A program made the translations under genes and the position numbers. From contig NZ_VITN01000007.1 in NCBI RefSeq assembly GCF_007828045.1, positions 1-64,000 on the forward strand: 64,000 bases of DNA, written 5' to 3'. Below are positions 51,334-60,152 of the stretch, piece after piece. Position 1 is the stretch's first letter. Each line of letters starts with the position of its first letter. Source of the DNA: Nitrospirillum amazonense (GTDB lineage: Bacteria; Pseudomonadota; Alphaproteobacteria; Azospirillales; Azospirillaceae). The notes under the pieces were generated by a model that searched no databases, was not told where the DNA came from, and saw only the letters and a list, made by a program, of their open reading frames with translations.

Positions 51334-52935
51334 ATGATCCCCACCGTCACCTTCCACGGTGCCGCCGGCACCGTTACCGGGTCCTGCACCCTGATCCGCC
51401 ACGATGGCGGGGCGCTGCTGATCGATTGCGGCCTGTTCCAGGGTCCCAAGACGGTCAAGGAGCTGAACTACCGCGACTTCCCCTTCGACCCCCGCGAGCC
51501 GGCGGCGCTGGTGCTGACCCACGCCCACATCGATCACAGCGGCCTTGTGCCCAAGCTGTGCCGCCAGGGATTCAAAGGGCGCATCCACTGCACCGGGGGC
51601 ACGCGGGACTTGTTGTCCTTCATGTTGCCCGACAGCGGCTTCATCCAGGAAAGCGAGGTTCAGCACCTGAACCACCGCAACCGCCAGCGCGGCCGGGCGG
51701 AGGTGCAGCCCATCTACACCCGCAAGGACGCGGAGGCCTGCCTGGACCAGTTGGAAGCGGGCGAATACGGCATCTGGATCGACGTCATGCCCGGCGTGCG
51801 GATCCGCTTCTGGGATGCGGGGCACCTGCTGGGCTCGGCTTCGGTTGAGGTCAAGGTGGCGGGCGATGGCGGGGAACAGACACTGCTGTTCTCGGGCGAC
51901 CTGGGGCCGGGCGACAAGCCCTTCCACGGCCTGCCCGAAGGCCCGTCGGGCGTGGACTGGGTGTTTTGTGAATCGACCTGCGGCGGCACGCTGCGCCCGC
52001 CCGTGGACAATGAGGAACGGCGGCGCCAATTGGGCGAGGAAGTGGCAGCGGCGCTGAAGGCGGGCGGCGTGCTGCTGATCCCCGTGTTCGCGGTGGAGCG
52101 GACTCAGGAGCTGCTGTACGACCTGGCCCGGCTGATGGACGACGGGGCCCTGCCGCACACGGACATCTTCCTGGACAGCCCGCTGGCGGTGAACGTGACG
52201 GAAGTCTTCCGCCAGCACCTGCCGGACATCAATCACGCCGCCGTGGCCAATCCCTTCGACCGGCCCTATTTCCACCCCATCACGGCGGTGGAGAACAGCA
52301 AGCGCCTGAACCGTCTGGGCGGCGGCGCCATCATCATGGCGGCCAGCGGCATGTGCGACGCGGGCCGCATCCGCCATCACCTGAAGAATCATTTGTGGCA
52401 ACGCAACGCCACGGTCCTGTTCGTCGGCTATCAGGCGCCGGGCACGCTGGGCCGCATCCTGACCCAGGGGGCCAGCCACGTCCGCATCCACGGCGAAGAG
52501 GTGGAGGTGCACGCCCGCATCCGCACCCTGGACAGCTACTCCGGCCACGCCGACCAGGCGGCCTTGCTGGCGTGGCTGGCGGCGCGCGGCCCCATCCGCA
52601 ATGGCATCGCCCTGATGCACGGAGAGACCACGCCGCGGCAGGCGTTGGCGGACGCGCTGGCCACCCGGGACCTGTCGGTCCCGGTCCATCAGCCTGAACT
52701 GGATGAGACCATCGTCCTGCGGCCCGGCCACGCGGAGCGGAAGCCGGCCGACCAGCCGCGCCTGGCCGCCGTGCCCGAGCAGGATTGGCACAATGTCTAT
52801 GCCGCCACGATCCTGGACTTGGCGGAAACGCTGCGCCATGCCGACGGCGACACGCAGCGCCTGGCCCTGCTGGACCGTATCGCCGCGCTGTTGAACCCCC
52901 AGGCCCCCAACCCGGCGCCCCCGGCCAACCCCTGA
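51334..52935 (+). CDS. Beta-CASP metallo-beta-lactamase-fold nuclease
   Basis: A 533-residue protein with the zinc motif THAHIDHSG (62-70, His63, His65, Asp67, His68), a later His in DAGHLLGSAS and Asp in LFSGDLG, then the beta-CASP domain (PVFAVERTQELLYDL, IIMAASGMCDAGR) and a closing SYSGHADQ. These are the marks of bacterial CPSF-like/RNase-J-related proteins of the YsgF/TTHA0252 type, so RNA is the expected substrate. The C-terminal 90 residues are specific to this group. Genes of this kind are often found next to USPs and alcohol dehydrogenases in anaerobically induced clusters. 15 bases separate it from the following adaptor. Confidence 0.88.
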   Translation: MIPTVTFHGAAGTVTGSCTLIRHDGGALLIDCGLFQGPKTVKELNYRDFPFDPREPAALVLTHAHIDHSGLVPKLCRQGFKGRIHCTGGTRDLLSFMLPDSGFIQESEVQHLNHRNRQRGRAEVQPIYTRKDAEACLDQLEAGEYGIWIDVMPGVRIRFWDAGHLLGSASVEVKVAGDGGEQTLLFSGDLGPGDKPFHGLPEGPSGVDWVFCESTCGGTLRPPVDNEERRRQLGEEVAAALKAGGVLLIPVFAVERTQELLYDLARLMDDGALPHTDIFLDSPLAVNVTEVFRQHLPDINHAAVANPFDRPYFHPITAVENSKRLNRLGGGAIIMAASGMCDAGRIRHHLKNHLWQRNATVLFVGYQAPGTLGRILTQGASHVRIHGEEVEVHARIRTLDSYSGHADQAALLAWLAARGPIRNGIALMHGETTPRQALADALATRDLSVPVHQPELDETIVLRPGHAERKPADQPRLAAVPEQDWHNVYAATILDLAETLRHADGDTQRLALLDRIAALLNPQAPNPAPPANP

Positions 52936-52950
52936 AGGAGCACCGGTCCC

Positions 52951-53946
52951 ATGCGTTTCCTCAAGTTCCTGCTGGTGTTGATCCTGCTGGCCGGCGCCGC
53001 CGGCGGCGGCTACCTGCTGTGGCTGCGCACGCGCGGCAACGTGCTGCCGGCGGGCTTCGTCTCCGCCGACGGCCGCATCGAGGCGCAGGAGGTGGATATC
53101 GCCGCCAAGTACGCGGCCCGCGTCCTGACCATAGAGTTCGAGGAGGGGCAGCTGGTGCAAGCCGGCACCGTACTGGCCCGGCTGGACGTGCGCGATGTCC
53201 AGGCCCAATACCGCGCCGCCACCGCCGCCCTGGCACAGGCGCAGAAAAGCCGTGACCAGGCGGCCAGCCTGGTGGTGCAGCGGCAAAGCGACCTGGAGTT
53301 CGCCACCAAGGAGATGAACCGGGCCAACGAATTGTTTACCCGAGGCAACGTCTCGCAGCAGCGGGTGGACACCAACCGCAATCAGCTGAAAAGCGCCTCG
53401 GCCGCCCTGCGATCGGCCAAGAGCGGACTGAGCGCCGCCGAGGAGGCCATCCGCGCGGCGGAGGCCGATGCCGACCGGCTGCGCGACCTGGCGGACGACG
53501 GCATCCTCAAGGCACCGGTGACCGGCCGCATCCTGTACAAGCTGGCGCAACCGGGGGAGATGCTGGGCGCCGGCGGCAAGGTCGCCACCCTGCTGGACCT
53601 GTCCGACGTCTACATGACCTTCTTCCTGCCCACCGACTATGCCAACCGCGTGGCGCTGGGCGCCGACGTGCGCCTGCTGCTGGATGCCCTGCCCGGCCTG
53701 GCCATTCCCGCGTCGGTCAGCTTCGTGGCGCCGAAGGCCCAGTTCACGCCCAAGCAGGTGGAAACCCGGGCGGAGCGCGACCGCATGATGTTCCGCCTGA
53801 AGGCTCGGGTACCGCAGGCCCTGGTGACCAGCCATATCGAGCAGGTGAAGACGGGTGTCAGCGGCACGGCCTATGTCCGCCTGGATACCAAGGCCGCCTG
53901 GCCCGCCTGGCTGCAGTCACGCCTGACCACCACGGCAGCGCAATGA
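52951..53946 (+). CDS. HlyD-family adaptor of an RbbA-like ABC exporter
   Basis: A 331-residue membrane fusion protein. A membrane anchor (MRFLKFLLVLILLAGAAGGGYLLWL) is followed by a lipoyl half (GFVSADGRIEAQEVDIAAKYAARVLTIEFEEGQLVQAGTVLARLD), an Ala/Gln-rich hairpin (about 85-170) and the second lipoyl half (GILKAPVTGRILYKLAQPGEMLGAGGKVATLLD). It is of the YhiI type that accompanies RbbA-like ABC proteins. GAAGGAG stands ahead of ATG 52951 and its stop overlaps the next start (ATGA). Export of small toxic compounds or lipids is likely, but the substrate is not known. Confidence 0.9.
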   Translation: MRFLKFLLVLILLAGAAGGGYLLWLRTRGNVLPAGFVSADGRIEAQEVDIAAKYAARVLTIEFEEGQLVQAGTVLARLDVRDVQAQYRAATAALAQAQKSRDQAASLVVQRQSDLEFATKEMNRANELFTRGNVSQQRVDTNRNQLKSASAALRSAKSGLSAAEEAIRAAEADADRLRDLADDGILKAPVTGRILYKLAQPGEMLGAGGKVATLLDLSDVYMTFFLPTDYANRVALGADVRLLLDALPGLAIPASVSFVAPKAQFTPKQVETRAERDRMMFRLKARVPQALVTSHIEQVKTGVSGTAYVRLDTKAAWPAWLQSRLTTTAAQ

Positions 53947-56657
53947 CACCGCCCCCCGCCGTCCGCGCCACGGGCATCAGCCACCATTATGGCCGCATCC
54001 CGGCGCTGGATGCAGTGACCCTGGCGGTGCCGGCCGGCGGTACCCTGGCCCTGATCGGCCCGGATGGCGTGGGCAAGTCCACCCTGCTGGGCCTGATCGC
54101 CGGCGCCAAGCGGCTGCAGCGGGGCGGCTTGGAGGTCTTGGGCGGGGACATGGCGCGCGGGCGGGACCGCCGGCGCCTGCAGCCCCGCGTCGCCTTCATG
54201 CCCCAGGGGCTGGGCCGCAACCTCTATCCCGACCTGTCGGTGCGGGAAAACCTGGAGTTCTTCGGCAAGCTGTTCGGGCAGGGCCCGGGGGAGCGCGGCC
54301 GCCGCATCGGCCATCTGCTGGCCGCCACCGGCCTCGCCCCCTTTCCCGACCGGCCGGCGGGCAAGCTGTCGGGCGGCATGCGCCAGAAGCTGGGGCTGTG
54401 CTGCGCCCTGATCCATGATCCCGACCTGCTGATCCTGGATGAGCCGACCACCGGCGTCGACCCGTTGTCCCGCCGGCAGTTCTGGGACCTGATCGACGGC
54501 ATACGGGCGGAGCGGCCGGGCATGACCCTGCTGGTCGCCACCTCCTACATGGATGAGGCCCAGCGCTTCGACAGGGCGGTGATGATGGATGGCGGCCGCA
54601 TCCTGGCCGACGGCACGCCGGTCGAGCTCATGAGCCGCACCGGCACGGCCACCCTGGAAGCGGCCTTCGTCGCCCTGCTGCCGGCGGACCGGCGGGGGCC
54701 GGACGAAACCGCGGCCACCACCCCCCTGCCACCTGGCCGGCCCATCGCCATCGAGGCGCGGGAGCTGACCTGCCGCTTCGGCGATTTCGTCGCCGTGAAC
54801 CGGGTCAGCTTCGCCATTCCCAAGGGGGAGATCTTCGGCTTCCTGGGCTCCAACGGCTGCGGGAAGACCACCACCATGAAGATGCTGACCGGCCTGCTGC
54901 CGGCCAGCGCCGGCACGCCCCTGCTGTTCGGCCAGCCGGTCGATCCCGGCGACCTCGCCACCCGCCGGCGGGTGGGCTACATGGCCCAGTCCTTCTCGCT
55001 CTACGGCGACCTGTCGGTGGCGCAGAACCTGGATCTGCACGCCACGTTGTTCGGGCTCACGGGCGGCGCGGCGCAGGCGCGCATCGCCGAGGTGGTGGCC
55101 GATTTCGGCCTCGCCCCCTACCTGCCCGCCCTGGCGGACAGCTTGCCGCTGGGCGTGCGCCAGCGCCTGTCGCTGGCCGTGTCCGTGCTGCACAAGCCCG
55201 AAGTCCTGATTCTGGACGAACCCACCTCGGGCGTAGACCCGGTGGCCCGCGACGCCTTCTGGCGGCAGCTGACCACCCTGTCGCGCGACCAGGGGGTCAC
55301 CATCTTCGTCTCCACCCATTACATGAACGAGGCCGCGCGCTGCGACCGCGTCGCCTTCATGCAGGCCGGCCGCGTGCTGGCGGTGGGCGCGCCGGACGAC
55401 CTGCGCCGGGCCAAGGACGCCGCCAGCCTGGACGACGCCTTCGTCGCCTACATGCGGGAGAGCGCCCCGGATGAGGCGCCGGCACCCGCGCCGGCGGCGG
55501 CATCGCCCACGCCGACCGCGATGGCGGACGCCGGCGCCTTTTCCCTGCGGCGGCTGTCGGCCTATGCTCTGCGCGAGGGGTTGGAACTGCGCCGCGACCC
55601 GGTTCGCCTGACCGTCGCCCTGCTGGGCACGCTGTTGCTGATGGTGGTCTTCGGCTTCGGCATCAACTTCGATGTCGAGAACCTGCGCTATACCATCTTG
55701 GACCGCGACCACAGCCCCCTGTCGCGCACGGTGGTGGAGGCATTCTCCAGTTCCCGCTACTTCGAGGGAACACCACCCGCCGCCGACGCGGCCCAGGCTT
55801 TGAGGCGCCTGCAGGCCAATGACGTCGCCCTGGTGGTCGATATCCCGCCCGACTTCGGCCGCGACGTGAAGAAGGGCACGCCGGCGGAGATCGCCGTCCG
55901 CATCGACGGCGCCATGCCCTTCCGGGCGGAAACCATCCAGGGCTATGTCGCCGGCCTGTTCATCCGGCTGCGGCAGGATCTGGCGGCGGAGGCTGGTGTC
56001 GAGGACCCGCCCGGATTGAACCTCATTCCGCGTTTCCGCTACAACCAGGCCTTCCGGTCCGCCGACGCCATGGTGCCCTCCGTCATCGGCCTGCTGCTGG
56101 TCTTCATCCCGTCCATCCTGACCGCCCTGGGCGTGGTGCGGGAGAAGGAGCTGGGGTCCATCACCAACCTGTACGTGACGCCGGTGTCGCGGCTGGAATT
56201 CCTGCTGGGCAAGCAGCTGCCCTACATCGCCATCGCCTTCTTCAACTACACCATCATGGTGGTGATGGCGCTGGTCATCTTCCACGTGCCCCTGAAGGGC
56301 AGCCTCTTGGGCCTCAGTCTGGGGGCGCTGGCCTACGTCATGGCCACCACCGCGCTGGGCCTGCTGGTGTCCTGCTTCGTCAGCACACAGACCGCCGCCG
56401 TCTTCGGCACAGCCATCGCCACCATGCTGCCGGCCATCCAGTTCTCCGGCATGATGCAGCCCGTCTCAACCCTGTCGGGCATGCCCCATCTGCTGGGCGC
56501 CATCTTCCCCACCACCTACTTCGTGAAGACGGTGGTGGGCGCCTTCACCAAGGGGCTGTCGCTGGCGGAGCTGACACCCTTCATCCTGTCGCTGCTGGCC
56601 TTCTTCCCTGTCCTGGTGCTGACGGCGGCCGTGCTGCTGCGCAAGCAGGAGGCGTGA
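53943..56657 (+). CDS. rbbA: Double-ATPase ABC transporter with fused permease (RbbA-like)
   Basis: A 904-residue protein with two ABC ATPase domains and an ABC-2 permease domain. The first ATPase has GPDGVGKST (39-47), LSGG (142-145) and LLILDEP; the second has GSNGCGKTT (302-310), a degenerate signature LPLGVRQRLSLA (401-412) usual for this group and VLILDEPTSGVDP. Membrane spans start near 565 and a large periplasmic loop precedes the final cluster. In Escherichia coli the relative RbbA is called ribosome-associated ATPase, but linkage to HlyD and ABC-2 permease genes as here supports a role as an exporter. The permease that follows begins 5 bases after the stop. Confidence 0.9.
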   Translation: MTPPPAVRATGISHHYGRIPALDAVTLAVPAGGTLALIGPDGVGKSTLLGLIAGAKRLQRGGLEVLGGDMARGRDRRRLQPRVAFMPQGLGRNLYPDLSVRENLEFFGKLFGQGPGERGRRIGHLLAATGLAPFPDRPAGKLSGGMRQKLGLCCALIHDPDLLILDEPTTGVDPLSRRQFWDLIDGIRAERPGMTLLVATSYMDEAQRFDRAVMMDGGRILADGTPVELMSRTGTATLEAAFVALLPADRRGPDETAATTPLPPGRPIAIEARELTCRFGDFVAVNRVSFAIPKGEIFGFLGSNGCGKTTTMKMLTGLLPASAGTPLLFGQPVDPGDLATRRRVGYMAQSFSLYGDLSVAQNLDLHATLFGLTGGAAQARIAEVVADFGLAPYLPALADSLPLGVRQRLSLAVSVLHKPEVLILDEPTSGVDPVARDAFWRQLTTLSRDQGVTIFVSTHYMNEAARCDRVAFMQAGRVLAVGAPDDLRRAKDAASLDDAFVAYMRESAPDEAPAPAPAAASPTPTAMADAGAFSLRRLSAYALREGLELRRDPVRLTVALLGTLLLMVVFGFGINFDVENLRYTILDRDHSPLSRTVVEAFSSSRYFEGTPPAADAAQALRRLQANDVALVVDIPPDFGRDVKKGTPAEIAVRIDGAMPFRAETIQGYVAGLFIRLRQDLAAEAGVEDPPGLNLIPRFRYNQAFRSADAMVPSVIGLLLVFIPSILTALGVVREKELGSITNLYVTPVSRLEFLLGKQLPYIAIAFFNYTIMVVMALVIFHVPLKGSLLGLSLGALAYVMATTALGLLVSCFVSTQTAAVFGTAIATMLPAIQFSGMMQPVSTLSGMPHLLGAIFPTTYFVKTVVGAFTKGLSLAELTPFILSLLAFFPVLVLTAAVLLRKQEA

Positions 56658-56662
56658 GCCCC

Positions 56663-57790
56663 ATGGCCGCCTTCCGCAATCTGCTGACCCTGGCACGCAA
56701 GGAACTGGCCGGTCTGTTGCGCGACCGCTTCATGCTGTTCTTCGTGCTCTACGCCTTCACCGGCATGATCTACCTGCAGGCCACGGGCATCAGCCACGAG
56801 CTGCGCAACGCCTCCATCGCCATCGTGGATGAGGACCAGTCGCCCCTGGCGCTGCGGCTCCGCTCCGCCTTCCGCGCGCCGGACTTCCAGGCCCCCGCCC
56901 TCATCGGCAAAGGCGAGGTCGACCGCGCCATGGCCGACGCGCGCTACACCTTCGTGCTGGACGTGCCGCCGGACTTCCAAGCCGACCTGCTGGCCGGCCG
57001 CGGGGCGGAGCTGCAGATCCTGGTGGACGCCACCGCCATGATGCAGGCCGGCATCGGCGCCGCGCAGATCCAATCGGTGCTGAGCGATGAGGTCACACGC
57101 TTCCTGGCGCGGGACAAGACCACCACCGTCCCCGACGCAGTCAGCGCCCAGCTGCGCTTCGCCTTCAACCAGACGCTGGAAACGACGCGCTTCACCGGCT
57201 TGATGGCCATCCTGTTCAACGTCACCATGCTGTCGGTCCTGCTGACCGGCGCGGCCGTCATCCGCGAGCGGGAGCACGGCACGCTGGAGCATCTGCTGGT
57301 CATGCCCGTGCGCCCGCTGGAGATCATGGGCGCCAAGGTGTTGGCCAACGGCCTGGTGGTGCTGGGCATGACGGCGCTTTCCCTGGCGCTGATCATTCGG
57401 TGGGCGCTGGGCATCCACCTTGCCGGGTCCCTGCCCCTGTTCCTGGCCGGCACCGCCGTCTACCTGTTCTTCACCACCGCCCTGGGCATCTTCCTGGCCA
57501 CGGTGGCGCGGTCCATGCCGCAGCTGGGCCTGCTGTTCATCCTGATCGTCCTGCCCCTGAACCTGCTGTCGGGCGGCAACACGCCGCTGGAGAGCATGCC
57601 CGTTTGGCTGCAGCGGATCATGCAGTTCTCCCCCGCCACCCAGTTCGTGGCCTTCGCCCAGGCCATCCTTTACCGGGGGGCGGACATCACCCTGGTCTGG
57701 CGCCATTTCGCCGCCGTCGCCGGTATGGGCGCGCTGTTCTTCTGCCTCAGCCTGTGGCGCTTCCGCCGTCACCTGGCGGCGGTGCGCTGA
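56663..57790 (+). CDS. ABC-2 type permease
   Basis: A 375-residue permease. One N-terminal span (FMLFFVLYAFTGMIYL) is followed by a periplasmic domain with VDEDQSPLALRLRSAF, then five spans from about 185 to 370 (ending LWRFRRHL). It completes a HlyD, RbbA-like, permease tripartite system of the YhhJ type. AGGAGG (56647-56652) is 10 bases ahead of ATG 56663; GTG 56654, overlapping the previous stop, is an alternative. It converges on the second alcohol dehydrogenase gene with only 3 bases between stops. Confidence 0.9.
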   Translation: MAAFRNLLTLARKELAGLLRDRFMLFFVLYAFTGMIYLQATGISHELRNASIAIVDEDQSPLALRLRSAFRAPDFQAPALIGKGEVDRAMADARYTFVLDVPPDFQADLLAGRGAELQILVDATAMMQAGIGAAQIQSVLSDEVTRFLARDKTTTVPDAVSAQLRFAFNQTLETTRFTGLMAILFNVTMLSVLLTGAAVIREREHGTLEHLLVMPVRPLEIMGAKVLANGLVVLGMTALSLALIIRWALGIHLAGSLPLFLAGTAVYLFFTTALGIFLATVARSMPQLGLLFILIVLPLNLLSGGNTPLESMPVWLQRIMQFSPATQFVAFAQAILYRGADITLVWRHFAAVAGMGALFFCLSLWRFRRHLAAVR

Positions 57791-57793
57791 CCG

Positions 57794-58777
57794 TCAAGGC
57801 ACCAGGACCGCAGCCCCGCGCACCTGCCCGGCCCGCAGGTCCTGGATCGCCCGGTTGGCCTGGGACAAGGGATAGGACGTCACCTCCGGCCGGATGCCCG
57901 CCAGGGGCACCACGCGCAGGAAATCCAGCGCGTCGGCCCGCGTCAGATTGGCGACCGAGACCAGCTGGCGTTCCCCCCACAGCAGGGTATAGGGAAAGGC
58001 GGGGATGTCGCTCATGTGGATGCCGGCGCAGACCACCCGCCCGCCCTTGCGCACAGCCGCCAGCGCCGCCGGCACCAGCGCACCCACCGGGGCGTAGAGG
58101 ATAGCCGCATCCAGGGGCTCGGGCGGCGGCTCCTCCGACGAGCCGGCCCAGGCAGCGCCCAGGGTGAGGGCGAACTCCTGCGCGGCCAGGTCGCCGGGCC
58201 GGGTGAAGACGAACACCTCCGCACCCTGCCAGCGGGCGGCCTGAAGGATGATGTGCCCGGCAGCGCCAAAGCCATAAAGGCCCAGCTTGCGATGCGGGCC
58301 GGCCATCACCAGCGAGCGCCAGCCGATGAGACCGGCGCACAGCAGCGGGGCCACCACGGTGTCGGCCAGGTCGATGCCGTCCAAAGGATAGACGTAGCGC
58401 GCCTCCGCCACGGCCAGCGTGGCGAAGCCGCCATCGCGGGTATAGCCGGTGAAGGCGGGCCGGTCGCAGAGGTTCTCATGACCCGCCAGGCAATAAGGGC
58501 AGCGCCGGCAACTGTGCGCCAGCCAGCCCACGCCCACGCGCTGGCCCAGGCTGAGATCGACGACCCCCGGACCCAGCCGGTCGATGACGCCTACGATCTC
58601 ATGGCCTGGAACGCGGGGCAGGCCGCCCGGCGGCAGGTCGCCGTCAATCAGGTGAAGGTCGGTGCGGCAGATGCCGCAGGCCCGGACGACGAGGCGGACT
58701 TCGCCTGGCCCCGGTTCCGGATCGGGCAAATCCCGTTCCTTCAGCGCCCCCGTCCCGTCCCAGACCATGGCACGCAT
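57794..58777 (-). CDS. Zinc-dependent alcohol dehydrogenase (MDR family) 2
   Basis: A 327-residue MDR enzyme distinct from the first. Catalytic-zinc ligands are Cys37 (ACGICRTDLH) and His59-Glu60 (VPGHEIVG), and the structural-zinc cysteines are Cys90, Cys93, Cys96 and Cys104. The coenzyme loop is GLYGFGAAGHI. It matches the group often annotated as zinc-binding alcohol dehydrogenase family protein. AGGAGGAACGTC precedes ATG 58777. It is divergent from the acetoacetyl-CoA reductase; the FNR-like box at 58891 stands between. Confidence 0.88.
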   Translation of the reverse strand: MRAMVWDGTGALKERDLPDPEPGPGEVRLVVRACGICRTDLHLIDGDLPPGGLPRVPGHEIVGVIDRLGPGVVDLSLGQRVGVGWLAHSCRRCPYCLAGHENLCDRPAFTGYTRDGGFATLAVAEARYVYPLDGIDLADTVVAPLLCAGLIGWRSLVMAGPHRKLGLYGFGAAGHIILQAARWQGAEVFVFTRPGDLAAQEFALTLGAAWAGSSEEPPPEPLDAAILYAPVGALVPAALAAVRKGGRVVCAGIHMSDIPAFPYTLLWGERQLVSVANLTRADALDFLRVVPLAGIRPEVTSYPLSQANRAIQDLRAGQVRGAAVLVP

Positions 58778-58890
58778 GACGTTCCTCCTGTCTGGCCCTC
58801 CGTCTGGACGGCTCCCCGGCCTCCCTAGTGGACGCCGTTTCCGCATCCCCGCATTGATCGGCCGCAATCCGGACCGGAATCGCCGCTGTC

Positions 58891-58904
58891 TTGACGCATC
58901 ACAA
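58891..58904. promoter_or_regulatory. FNR/FixK-type box between ADH2 and phaB
   Basis: TTGACGCATCACAA matches TTGA-N6-TCAA at 7 of 8 positions. It lies 65 bases before the acetoacetyl-CoA reductase start and 113 from the divergent alcohol dehydrogenase start, so it could serve both. Confidence 0.45.
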
Positions 58905-58968
58905 GGAGGCCCGAGCCTTCACATGGTCCCGTAGGCCAGCAACCGACACACATGGGATGGAGGTTCTG

Positions 58969-59694
58969 ATGGTACGCGTCGCTTTGGTCACAGGCGGGGT
59001 CACCGGCATAGGGGCCGCCGTCTGTCTCGCCTTGAAGGCCGCCGGCCACACCGTGGTGGCCACCTGCGCGCCCGCGGACGAGGCGATGGCAGCGACCTTT
59101 CAGCAGGCGACGGGCCTGCCGACGGTCTTCTGGGATGTCGCCGACTATGCCGCCTGCGCCGACGGCGTGGCGGGGGTCACCGCGGCGCACGGCCCCATCG
59201 ACATCCTGGTCAACAACGCCGGCATCACCCGCGACGCCATGCTGCACAAGATGACGCCAGAGCAATGGCGGGCCGTGATCGATGTCGACCTGGGCGGCTG
59301 CTTCAACATGTGCCGCGCCGTCATCGAAAGCATGCGCGAGCGCCGTTATGGCCGCATCATCAACATCAGTTCGGTCAACGCCCTGTCGGGCCAGGCCGGG
59401 CAGACCAATTACGCCGCCGCCAAGGCCGGCCTGATCGGTTTCACCAAGGCGCTGGCGCTGGAGGGGGCGTCGCGCAACATCACCGTCAACGCCGTGGCCC
59501 CGGGCTACACCAAGACCGCCATGGTCGAGGCGGTGCCTGCCGACATCCTGCAGACCATCGTCAACGGCATCCCGGCCAAGCGGCTGGCCCAGCCGGAGGA
59601 GATCGCCCGCGCCGTGGCCTTCCTGGCCGCCGACGACACCGGCTTCATCACCGGCGAGACCCTGTCTGTGAACGGCGGCAAGTATATGCAGTGA
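58969..59694 (+). CDS. phaB: Acetoacetyl-CoA reductase
   Basis: A 241-residue short-chain dehydrogenase that reduces acetoacetyl-CoA to (R)-3-hydroxybutyryl-CoA for PHB. The coenzyme loop is TGGVTGIG (8-15), followed by VNNAGITRD and the catalytic Ser135, Tyr148 and Lys152 in NISSVNALSGQAGQTNYAAAKAG. This wording (SVNxxxGQxGQTNY) is typical of PhaB/PhbB rather than FabG. GGAGG lies 5 bases before ATG 58969; an ATG four codons upstream overlaps that site and is less likely. The gene ends ahead of a Rho-independent terminator. PHA synthase and phasin are close by, but in separate units. Confidence 0.9.
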   Translation: MVRVALVTGGVTGIGAAVCLALKAAGHTVVATCAPADEAMAATFQQATGLPTVFWDVADYAACADGVAGVTAAHGPIDILVNNAGITRDAMLHKMTPEQWRAVIDVDLGGCFNMCRAVIESMRERRYGRIINISSVNALSGQAGQTNYAAAKAGLIGFTKALALEGASRNITVNAVAPGYTKTAMVEAVPADILQTIVNGIPAKRLAQPEEIARAVAFLAADDTGFITGETLSVNGGKYMQ

Positions 59695-59711
59695 GGGCCG
59701 GCAAGCGGTCG

Positions 59712-59744
59712 GACGGGGCGGCCGGGGGCCGCCCCGTCGCTTTT
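59712..59744 (+). terminator. Rho-independent terminator of phaB
   Basis: GACGGGGCGGCC (59712-59723) and GGCCGCCCCGTC (59727-59738) make a perfect 12-bp stem with a 3-base loop, followed by GCTTTT. It starts 18 bases after the phaB stop. Confidence 0.8.
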
Positions 59745-59819
59745 CAGCCGCGTGGGCCTGGGGCGGCTTTCAGCCGCGTGGGCCTGGGGCGGCTTTCAGC
59801 CGCGCGGGCCGGGGGCGGC
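59742..59819. repeat. Three tandem 26-bp repeats spanning the phasin stop codon
   Basis: Units at 59742-59767 and 59768-59793 are identical; the third at 59794-59819 differs at two positions. Read on the minus strand, each unit encodes an AAPGPRG-like end and a TGA stop. The phasin stop (59796-59798) lies in the third unit, so two more copies of its stop-containing tail follow. It looks like replication slippage at the gene end. Confidence 0.9.
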
Positions 59820-60152
59820 GGGGGGCCCCAGCGCCTCCACCGTCACATGCAGCAGCCGCCCGACGCCTTCGGCGTAATCCCGGCTGGCCTTGACCGCGAA
59901 AGCCTGGCCGAAGCGCTGCAGATCCAGCGGTGTATGGCATGCCGACAGGGCCTTGCACGCCTCGCAGTCCTCGTGGAAGCGGCCTTCCCAAAGCCGCACC
60001 ATCTCCTGGACGGTGCCCAGCATGCCCTGGGTCCAGCGTCCATAGACGTTGTGGATGTCTTCCAGCCAGGCGACGTTGCCGGCGAACATCTCTTCCATGA
60101 CCCCTTTCGCCAGATCCTCGGCCGGACTGAAGGGTTGCTTAGCGTCAGGCAT
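59796..60152 (-). CDS. phaP: Phasin family protein (PHA granule associated)
   Basis: A 118-residue amphipathic helical protein of the Phasin_2 type. The central wording (WTQGMLGTVQEMVRLWEGRFHEDCEACKALSACHTPLDLQRFGQAFAVKASRDYAEGVGRL) follows the family pattern in which ACxTPxEL precedes a helical stretch. It would coat PHB granules or act as regulator/anchor. Three Cys in a CxxCxxxxxC arrangement are unusual for phasins. GGAGG precedes ATG 60152, which overlaps the end of the protease gene by 8 bases, so they form an operon. The C-terminus lies in a 26-bp tandem repeat. Confidence 0.78.
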   Translation of the reverse strand: MPDAKQPFSPAEDLAKGVMEEMFAGNVAWLEDIHNVYGRWTQGMLGTVQEMVRLWEGRFHEDCEACKALSACHTPLDLQRFGQAFAVKASRDYAEGVGRLLHVTVEALGPPAAPGPRG

